In this document: piece by piece, positions 56,210 through 64,000 of the stretch | How the letters are laid out: each line of letters starts with the position of its first letter | Position numbering within the stretch: the stretch's first letter is position 1 | Source of the DNA: Theobroma cacao | Taxonomy: Eukaryota; Streptophyta; Magnoliopsida; Malvales; Malvaceae | Assembly: GCF_000208745.1 (NCBI RefSeq) | Contig: NC_030853.1 | Span: forward strand, 7,172,554-7,236,553 | Length of the DNA: 64,000 nucleotides | Direction: 5' to 3' | The notes under the pieces: generated by a model | What the model was told of the DNA's origin: nothing | Database searches by the model: none | The model's input: only the letters and a program-made list of their open reading frames with translations | Position numbers and translations under genes: made by a program

Positions 56210-57409
56210 GATGATGACAAAACATTCCTTGATTAATAGCACAGTGTTTATTCATTCTTTTTGTATTACACAAGATGAGGAATATCTCCCACTGAGTGTG
56301 TGCGCCCCTTTAATGTGTGCATGATTTTTGAAGTTATTTTGTTATCCAACTTAGTAAGCCAACTAATTTTTATCTATTCCTTAATGAAGATAACAAGCAT
56401 TGATTCATACATATAATAGAATATATTCATGAATTGACATACAAGCTTGCAGAACTACCAGTAATAAGTGACAAAATATTATCAATATTGTAACCAACAA
56501 TCATTAGCATATCATCAACAAACCATATCCATTCTAAAATCAAAAGTCATTACCAAGCCAACAAAGATAACAGGGCATCATAACAAAGAGTAAGTTATCA
56601 ACATCCAAACACTAACCATTAGTAGTCAAGAAAATGTCATAAATAACTAAGCATCATTAGAATCAAATTCCTAAATTGCTATATTATTACTTCTGCTTTC
56701 TCTTTTTTTTTGTCATTAGCAAAAAAGGGATGGTCTGTTGGTTCAAGAAGAGTCAAGGGCGTGGATTCATCAATCCTAAAGTGAACATTGAGAGGTTTCG
56801 GAGACGACAAAGGTGATGATTTTTGGGGTGAGGAATCAGAGGAAGGAGTGTTTGAGACTTAAAAAGGATTCTGGCTAGAGGATATGACTAAGGATCTAGC
56901 TTTGTCAGCCAACCTAGAAGACATTCTTCTTTTAAGGAACCTGGTTTTTGTTGCCATTGTCTTTTGCCCTTTTCCATTAAGTTTTGCTCTATCTTGTGTA
57001 GATGCAGTTTCTTTCCCTTTCACTTGGTCAGTAGGTTCACTTCTGCTTGTGGTGTGAACTAATTCAGGGGAAGTTCTTGCAAGTGTTGGTTTTTGTGTTC
57101 TGTTTCTTGCTGCTTCTTTTTCTGCTTGCTTTTCCTTTACCATATGATGAAACACATCCATAATTAATACTTCCTCAGAATTTGTTGGAAAAGGCTTAGC
57201 TTTCTGTGCTTCATCATGTTGTTGAGGATTATAATTGTCGTTAAGAGATATAATTACTTCTGTATCATCATTGTATTCTCTTTCAACTTCAAGTTCAAGA
57301 GTAGATTGTTTTCTTGATGGAGCAAGTTCAAGTTCACCACCTTCAATTTGAGAAACAGGATTCTCAGTAGTTTGTCCTTCTGATATAGAACTTGGGGCTG
57401 CTGAGGTAC
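56210..57409 (-). pseudogene. Sirevirus third (env-like) ORF, C-terminal part
   Basis: Minus-strand open stretch 57161-56859 (MDVFHHMVKEKQAEKEAARN at its start) is rich in Lys, Glu, Ser and Thr, and continues after a stop with Ser/Pro-rich sequence to about 56710. Position between pol and the 3' LTR is that of the extra ORF found in Sireviruses, often called env-like; its role is not established. No signal peptide or membrane segment is seen in this part. Solo LTR f2 cuts it at 57409. 56210-56700 is 3' non-coding. Confidence 0.65.
57405..57409. repeat. Target-site duplication GGTAC of LTR f2 (left)
   Basis: Perfect match to GGTAC at 59725-59729. Confidence 0.93.
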
Positions 57410-57800
57410 TGTGAGACCTCGACCTCTATAGGCTTGTAACTAGGCATAGACACAATAATACGAGTTAGGGGTAGTTTCGTCATTTCCTTAGTAAGCCATA
57501 AAAGTAAGTTTTTAAACAATATTAAGACCTAAGTAGGCCTAAGGCATAAATGAATGATGAAATATGGGTAAAATGACGAAGAAAATAAAAATAATGATGA
57601 TTCTCGAGGTAAGGGCAAAATGGTCATTGTTCATCTCGAGTCAATATTTTTAAGTTTTTGTGAAACTGAGTATTTCTAGATTATTAGGGACCTTGTCCCA
57701 GTGTTAAAAAAGCAAAAAGATTGCATCAAGGATTGGAGGTGACCAAGCTAACTTGTTAAGGGCATTTTCATAATTTAAGTGGAGTTGGATAAGCATGAGC

Positions 57801-57810
57801 TATAAATATC
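57801..57810 (+). promoter_or_regulatory. TATA box of LTR f2
   Basis: tataaatatc after ggataagcatgagc, followed by a pyrimidine-rich leader. Same context as in LTRs f, b, A' and G1. Confidence 0.65.
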
Positions 57811-58414
57811 ATCTTCCAACAGCTTATTCTCACATTTTCCAGCAGCTTATTCTTCTTCTTCCTTCTTCCCACTCACATTTTTTCATCCTCCATGGGAGTT
57901 CTCTTCAAGCTTCCATAACTCTGTCAAGCTAGCTCCACCTTTCATGCTTTTGTGTACCCTTTCATAGAACTTTTATGCTCTTTCACTCTCTCACTTCAAA
58001 ACCCTTGAAAGAATCTTACTTTCATACTTTTTCTCATTAGCTAAGTGTTTAGAGAGAGAAAGAGGGAGCTTTATAATAGTTTAGAGAATTATTGGAAAGA
58101 ATTTCAAATTTACAAAGCTACCAAGGTTCTAACGAAGCCCCACTGCCCCATTTGGACCAATAGAGGAAGTTGGAGTTGAGTAAGGATTTAACGAATATTG
58201 ATGAGTGAACTTGCATTTCAAAATTTGATTTGGGAATATTATGTATTTGCACAAAACATTTGAATGATTTTATCCAATTTTTCTTTAAAAATCTACCTAG
58301 GGAACAAGCATTTGGTGAATGTTTTTATCTTGTGAAAATGTGCCATATAATTGGTTCATGTGTTATAGCAATATGTTGATATGTATAATATGCATTGGAT
58401 GTTCCTTTTGTGTG

Positions 58415-58560
58415 ATGATGATGACCCAGCCATGTGCGTGTAGAAGTACACATGAGCTAATGATGACCCAGCCATGTACGTGTAGGAGTGCATATGAGCT
58501 GATGCTCACCCAGCTATGTGAAAGTGGGGAGTGCACATGAGCTGATGATGGTGGGATGGT
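58415..58560 (+). repeat. Minisatellite in LTR f2, three to four units
   Basis: Units begin gatgacccagccatgtgcgt and continue with gtaggagtgcacatgagct; the last unit is closer to the G1 version. Confidence 0.85.
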
Positions 58561-58689
58561 ATGTATGATGATGTATATTTTATATATAAAAATGTGTGTT
58601 ATAGAAAGTGCATGAGTATAATATATGGTTGTAATGCATATGATTCTTGCATGTTAAACCTTGGAAATTTCTAAGCATGTTCAAGTTCA

Positions 58690-59067
58690 TTCTCATTGCA
58701 GCGAAAAACTCTCAAGTTTAGAGGGTTGTATTGGCTGGATTCTCACTTCAGCGAGAATGCATTTTTGTTAAGCGAGAAAGTTACTAAGGCTTTTCGCTAC
58801 AGTTAGATTCATTCTCACTGTAGTGAGAAACTTTCTGTTTTGCTGCTTAAATTTCGCTGCAGCGAGAAACTTTCTGTCTTGCTTATTATATTGTTCGATT
58901 TTTTCCCTATTTGCCACTTCTTTGGTACCATAGTTGAGCATGGACTTCCAACATTAACAAATTAAATAATTAAGTTTGAAATGAGGAGGTTTGGTGAGAA
59001 ACCCTTGGCCAGCTGAGAAACCCTCGGTCAGTTGATAATTTGAGCCAAAATTCACTACAGCGAGAAT
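58690..59067. repeat. Palindrome cluster in LTR f2
   Basis: ttctcattgcagcgaaaa (58690), ttctcacttcagcgagaa (58740), ttctcactgtagtgagaa (58812), ttcgctgcagcgagaa (58853) and attcactacagcgagaat (59050). Five copies in under 400 bp. Confidence 0.85.
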
Positions 59068-59724
59068 GCCTTTCCGCTACAATGAGGATCCGTCGTTTAC
59101 TTGACTTGATTTGCTTGAATGTCTTTAAAGTTTTCACTCTTCAAATCCTTTGTTGAGCATGAACTTTTTATCATCAAGTGATTTACTCATTGGGGGTTTA
59201 AATGAGGGGTTTTAATAAGAACCAAACTAAATTGCATTATTTTAAAGATAAATGCATCATGATTTCATTAAATCTTCCTTATTGTATGCTTGTTCCCTTC
59301 CTTATTCACTCACTGGGTTTATACTCACCGTTTTCAATTTCATGTTTTCAGATCAAGAGGCAATCGGTAACTAGGTCGAGGTGTCCTTGTAGATTCATAT
59401 CCTTGGTAGGTAGCTTGGCATTTTCGTAGCCGCACCTTCACCTTGGTCACTCCGCTGGAAGCCCAAAGTCATTTTTGTTGTAAATACGTATATGGGATGC
59501 AAAGTACTAAGATATATGTTTTAGATAATTTATGTATATTTGATTAGTAATGCCACTATGAAATGGAAATGGTTAGTATTATTTTGAGTTGTAATTATGA
59601 AATAGAACCTTAGCAAATTTTGATGGAATTATGAACGGATCATACAGACAGGCTTGCTTGGGCCTAGTGGGCTATGTCCATTGGGTCCATGCGTCTGTCA
59701 TGGCCCAAAATTTGGGTTGTGACA

Positions 59725-60914
59725 GGTACCTTCAGATGCAGGACTTGATGGTGTTTTTCCTTTTTCCTTCATAAAATTTGCCAACTCTTGGAAATGATCT
59801 TCAATTTTCAGAATTCTCTCAAACTGATCAGTAAGCTTGCCATCATAAAATCATCTCATTTGAGATTTGAGAGGAGGTTGACTTTGTTTGAGCAAAGGTA
59901 AGATACTCATTTCTTGGGGTGTCTTTGAGAGTTTTGATGATTTTTTCTCCTTCAAGTTTATATCCCCTTTTTGGTAAACTTCCCAAATAGATGGCTTGAT
60001 ATCTGCTTTTGACTTGATGCATTTGATATCTTGTATTCAAGATTCCCTTTTTCCTTACCAGAGAAGTGATGAGATTTCCATTAGCCAGATTTACTTTATC
60101 TACAAGACAAGTTCCTTTCATTTTTTCAAGCACAAATCTTCCAAGATTGAGGGGAGTTGCATTGAATGCATGTTTCATCAGCCACATGCCTTGAAGACTT
60201 ACATAGCTAAAGCTACCGCTTTGTCCATGAATTGTTGAAGCAATAAAGTAGTGTAAGATCCTAGTTTGAGGACTCTTGATAAAACTTACATAACTCTTGG
60301 AAGAGTATGTTTCCTTTTTCCAATGTTGATTCCCTATAGAGATGAGCGATCATATTTCTCTAAAATCTCATACTCTCCCACATTACACTGAATTTTCAGC
60401 AAATTTATAGATCAGTAGCAGTAACCACAAATTCCTTCCCATTTAGAAATACATTAAGACCATCCTTAACAAAGTCCTCTAGATCATCAAGCTCAGTTTT
60501 ATCTAATGCAATGCCAGAGTAAAATTCTTTGACAAGACTAGCACTATAAGATCTATGCTAAAAAATACATAGTTTCTTCAATTTGAGTTCCTTAAAATAT
60601 TTTGAAAAACTATTTTTGATATCTAGAACTTCATTAAAACTGTCCCAATCAATGAATTTTACACAAGATATGGATGCATTCTCTATTTTCCTAAATCTTT
60701 CTTCATGAATCATATTCCTAAATTTTGAGGATGCAAAATTACTTTTTTGTTGGAATTTCCTCTTTCTACCTCATTTTGTTTCTTTCCTGCTTTTTCAATC
60801 ACTAGTGCTGGGTGGTTCCTTTTCCCTTTCTTTTGAATCTTGGATGATGGACTATCTTCCATGGGACCCTTTATTCTTTTTCAAAGAATCACTTGGTACT
60901 GAAGATTTGGCCAT
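59725..60914 (-). pseudogene. Sirevirus third (env-like) ORF, N-terminal part
   Basis: Start at ATG 60914 (MAKSSVPSDSLKKNKGSHGR, then a stop at codon 21). Further on VKEFYSGIALDKTELDDLED and FVKDGLNVFLNGKEFVV (about 60540-60440) resemble the plant transposon protein domain seen in this ORF and in related gag-like proteins. The open stretch 60187-59843 (114 residues) begins MWLMKHAFNATPLNLGRFVL. No clear membrane segment. Several stops; the second half lies beyond LTR f2 at 57409. Confidence 0.65.
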
Positions 60915-61340
60915 TTTTCTTAGTAGTTTCCTACTTAGGGTTTGAAGAGTTTTAGAGGAGGGGTTTTGGTTTTGAGAAGAGCAGTTTAAGAGAAGAGAGA
61001 ATAAAGAGAAGGTGAGGAGTTAAGAGAGGTTATTAAACTCCCTTTTCAAATAAGCTTAGACATCTTTTTTTCAAAATTCAAAATTTTGGCTTCCATTTTT
61101 GTTTTTCAGTTAGATGGTTTTTCCTTTCTTCTTCCCCCGTTCTTCTTTTCTTTTTCCTTAAATATTATTATTATTATTATTTTTAGTTTCTTAACAGATT
61201 AAGTTTTACATTTAACTAACTAAGTCAAGCATTCTAAATAAAAGGATCAACACAGAATGTTTTTAGTCAGTTAAACGATTCTCTTGATCAACTAAGTTTT
61301 TACTATCTTATGAAAGAAGAACTAAAGAGATTTACCTAAA
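60915..61340 (-). other. Sirevirus spacer between pol and third ORF
   Basis: No gene seen. AT-rich, with an ATT run (61165-61180) and several taactaactaag / gatcaactaag words akin to the LTR palindromes. Confidence 0.55.
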
Positions 61341-62576
61341 GCTCATTTACATTAAGCATTCCTAGATTTCTTCTAATTTTGCAAAATCTTTCTTCGTTTA
61401 AGGGTTTTGTAAAGATATTAGATAGTTGATGTAAGGTGTTAACAAACTCAATCTTAAGGTCCCATTTAAGCAAATGATCTCGAATAAAATGATGTCGAAT
61501 TTTAATGTGTTTGGTTCTAGAGTGTTGAACCAGATTTTTTTAGATGTTTATAGCACTTGTGTTATCACAAAATATGGATATATTATGCATGGTTACTCCA
61601 AAATCTTTTAATTGTTGTTTAATCCATATAATTTGAGCTTAACAACTTCCTAAGGGTATGTATTCAACTGCAGCTATTGATACTGCAACAGAGTTTTGCT
61701 TTTTACTTGACCAAGATACAAGCATATTTCCAAGAAACTGACAAGTGCCACTAGTGCTTTTCCTATCTTTTTTACTTCTAGGAAAATCAGTATCAAAGTA
61801 TCCAATCAGATCAAAAGATGATCCTCTTGGATACCATAATCTTACGCTTGGTGTGTCTTTTTTTGTACAATTGTTAAATGTGACTCTTTGGGATGTGATT
61901 GAAAATGTGCACGCAAGCATACACTAAATTGTATGTTAGGTCTGCTAGGAGTTAAGCAGAGTAAAAAGCCGATCATATCTCTATAAAGCTTTTGATAAAC
62001 ACTCTTTTCTTTTTCCATCTTTATCAAGCTTGGTAGAAGTACTCATTGGTGTGCTAATCGACTTCAGCTTCATCACATCAAATCTTTTCAACATATGTTG
62101 AATGTATTTTTCTTGATTAATAAAGATGTCATCCTTACATTGTTTGATTTGAAGACCAAGGAAGAATTTTAGTTCACCCATCATGCTCATTTCAAACTCA
62201 CCTTGCATTTCTTTAGCAAAGTTCTTACACAAAGCTTCATTAGTAGCACCAAATACAATATCATCCACATAAATTTGAACTATAATTAAATCATTCAAGT
62301 ATTTCTTAATAAATAGTGTTGTATCAATACTTCCTCTAATATACCCTTTTTCGATTAAGAACTTTGAGAGTCTTTCATACCAAGCTCTTGGAGCTTGTTT
62401 TAATCCATATAAGGTCTTATGCAGTTTGAAAACATAATCAGGCTTTTCAAAATCTTCAAACCATGGGGTTGTTTGACATAAACTTCTTCTTCAATAAAAC
62501 CATTTAAAAATGCAGTTTTCACATCCATTTGAAATAATTTGAAATTCATGAAACATGCAAATGCAAGCAATAATCT
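61341..62576 (-). pseudogene. Sirevirus pol: reverse transcriptase and RNase H (broken)
   Basis: Ty1/copia RT begins abruptly at the H' boundary with LLLAFACFMNFK and MDVKTAFLNGFIEEEVYVKQ. After a frameshift the 62298-61981 stretch has the catalytic YVDDIVFGAT, FFLGLQIKQ and QEKYIQHMLKRFDV. RNase H follows (61920-61639) with LIGYFDTDF, STSGTCQFLG and SWSSKKQNSVAVS, then FCDNTSAINI and the KHIKIRHHFIRD-like end near 61350. Stops and frameshifts at several points. Integrase, protease and gag would lie upstream, beyond H'. Confidence 0.9.
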
Positions 62577-64000
62577 TGTCATGGCTCGAAACTCCCATCG
62601 AGCCCGTGACAATCGCTGCAATATCCCGATAGACATTCATTACCCGAAGTGTCAATCGAAACCTCACAAGGCTTAACATCAGTTTTTTTTCTTGCTTCCC
62701 CTGTGAGTATTAGTCACTAAAATTGTGTTTTGAGAGATTATAAACATTTTCCAAATCAAAACAATAGAAAAACAATTTTTTTTCTCATAGGGGCATTTTG
62801 GTCATTTTTCCATTGAAAATTTCAAAACTAGTTAAAAATTTAGTAAACAAGTACCAATCGCATAATTCACAATTAAAAATAAGTTCAGGCATCTAAAACC
62901 TTTATTTAAAATGAAATTGTAATTATTTGAATATAGTAAGAAGATAAAACAAAATATTCAATAAAATATTTTATTTTCTTATAAACAGTAATTTTGGAGT
63001 TATGCGTAAATACTTTTTGTAACGTAAAAATAAAATAAATTCATTCATACTGTAAGGCAATAAACTAGAGTATTTAAATTAATTTAAATTTACAATATCA
63101 AGTGGGCCCACAATAACCAAAATTAAAGAAGTTGTGAACTTACAGTTTGGAAAACGCAATCCAATGTAAATCCCCGATGGAACCAGTTATCTATAGCATA
63201 CTCTGAGCTTGAAATGGGTGAAAAGTAGGGTGGTGAGATTATAAAATCCCAGTGAGGAAACAAACATCATTTAAATAAGCTAAAGCCGAGTAAAAGGAGA
63301 CAATTAAAATATCTTATCATTTTTTAGTATTTCACAATTCGAAAATTTATCCCAACCCATGCAAACGGTTGTATTTCATTTAATTTCTCATTAAGGCTTA
63401 TGACTTCCATAAACATTTGGCTCATGCCATCAAATAGTACTCGATGACACCTTGATCAGAGGCGTACACTCGAGCTCGCCAAGGCTGTTAAAATTTTGTA
63501 TACTCGTAAAACATATTTTTAGTTTGAAAAACACAGCCATTCCTTGGCGTTAGCGGAGTTCATCATCACGAGGTGGTTCGGCGTGACGTGAACTCTGTCC
63601 ATACCTCAGGAGATACCCTACGCGCCTCTTTGACCGAGGTATATATATATATATCCGGATTTCGTACCCCTTTAATAGGCTAATCCACAGAATCTGCCCA
63701 CTGCAACACGCTAAACACACCATACAATAAAATTCAATAACATGATATGACAATTATTGTAATTCACAGCCTTTCAAGGCTAAATACATATTTCATACAT
63801 TTCAACACAAATATCAATTCTGCCATTAATGCAAATATTGTCATAAGCCATTCGATTTCAAATCATAAATTTATAATGTAACAAGTGGTCTCCAATTACT
63901 CTATTTTTCAAAATCATTATTCGATTTCAAGACAATTTATAAAATCCTTTCATGTAAATACATTTTGTTTGCAAAACACAAAAATTTACCATTTAAACTC
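62577..64000 (-). mobile_element. LTR family H, second copy H' (start outside window)
   Basis: Minus strand ends ..tttcgagccatgaca at 62577, inside Sirevirus RT. It matches the LTR at 1-2040: both have a ggtttcgattg block near the end, the aacgccaaggaa block (63541-63555 plus strand) and the cttggcgagctcg block. A TATATATA run lies at 63640-63652. The bases after it (AATCT, 62572-62576) are one side of its target duplication; the other is outside the window. Confidence 0.8.

Larger units (their letters stand above)
57410..59724 (+). mobile_element. Solo LTR f2 (family A), 2315 bp
   Basis: Starts TGTGAGACCTCGACCTCTAT and ends tttgggttgtgaca, with a perfect GGTAC duplication. It contains the TATA box (57801), minisatellite (58415-58560), a TATATA stretch (58577) and the palindrome cluster (58690-59067). 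The cleanest complete family A LTR in the window and a good reference for the others. Inserted in the Sirevirus third ORF. Confidence 0.94.

Overview
The window comes from a plant nuclear genome, most likely a dicot with a repeat-rich genome. The evidence is the content itself. It holds plant Ty3/gypsy elements of two lineages (a chromodomain Tekay-type and an Athila-type), a Sirevirus-type Ty1/copia element, a CACTA (En/Spm-like) transposase remnant and many long solo LTRs. I found no convincing host protein-coding gene, rRNA, tRNA or CRISPR array. Every recognisable coding region is a broken transposon gene with stops and frameshifts. A 203-base run of N (43556-43758) marks an assembly gap. 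No species is named because nothing here decides it.

Layout. 1-5945: a stack of LTR pieces nested in one another and cut by the window edge (H, b, c, d). 5946-10142: internal part and 5' LTR of a minus-strand LTR element without coding capacity (E). 10143-53427: one minus-strand Tekay-type element (G2) blown apart by later insertions: solo LTR f (11110-13670), solo LTR C (13782-17222), a short Athila-type LTR (D) that contains a full-length Athila-type element (18852-32570), an AT-rich LTR (S, 34050-37277), LTR K (38922-41922) and a second, plus-strand Tekay-type element (G1, from 42924). The Athila element contains LTR C' (21566-27965), which contains LTR A' (23006-25689). 53428-55004: CACTA remnant, the apparent target of G2. 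55005-62576: minus-strand Sirevirus (3' LTR, polypurine tract, third env-like ORF, end of pol) hit by solo LTR f2 (57410-59724) and by LTR H' (62577-64000). H' belongs to the same family as the LTR at 1-2040 but lies in the opposite orientation.

How the parts relate. Target-site duplications and resumption of interrupted reading frames fix the order of events: CACTA, then G2, then D, then Athila, then C', then A'. That is six layers along one path. G1 is the best preserved: its pol is open in one frame apart from single stop codons, most of which look like C-to-T or G-to-A changes, as expected for long-silenced methylated DNA. The Athila copy has lost reverse transcriptase, RNase H and most of integrase through one internal deletion.

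The signals most worth a second look are inside the LTRs. (1) A module of roughly 150 bp is shared by LTRs of the Tekay and Athila lineages, in either orientation. (2) Next to it lie clusters of 16-18 bp palindromes with a common CGCTGCAGCG-like centre and family-specific arms. (3) The first bases of the Athila-type LTRs form an 11-bp-arm palindrome that keeps pairing through compensatory changes. Other LTR families here carry their own palindrome clusters. Function is unknown; all three can be tested by alignment.
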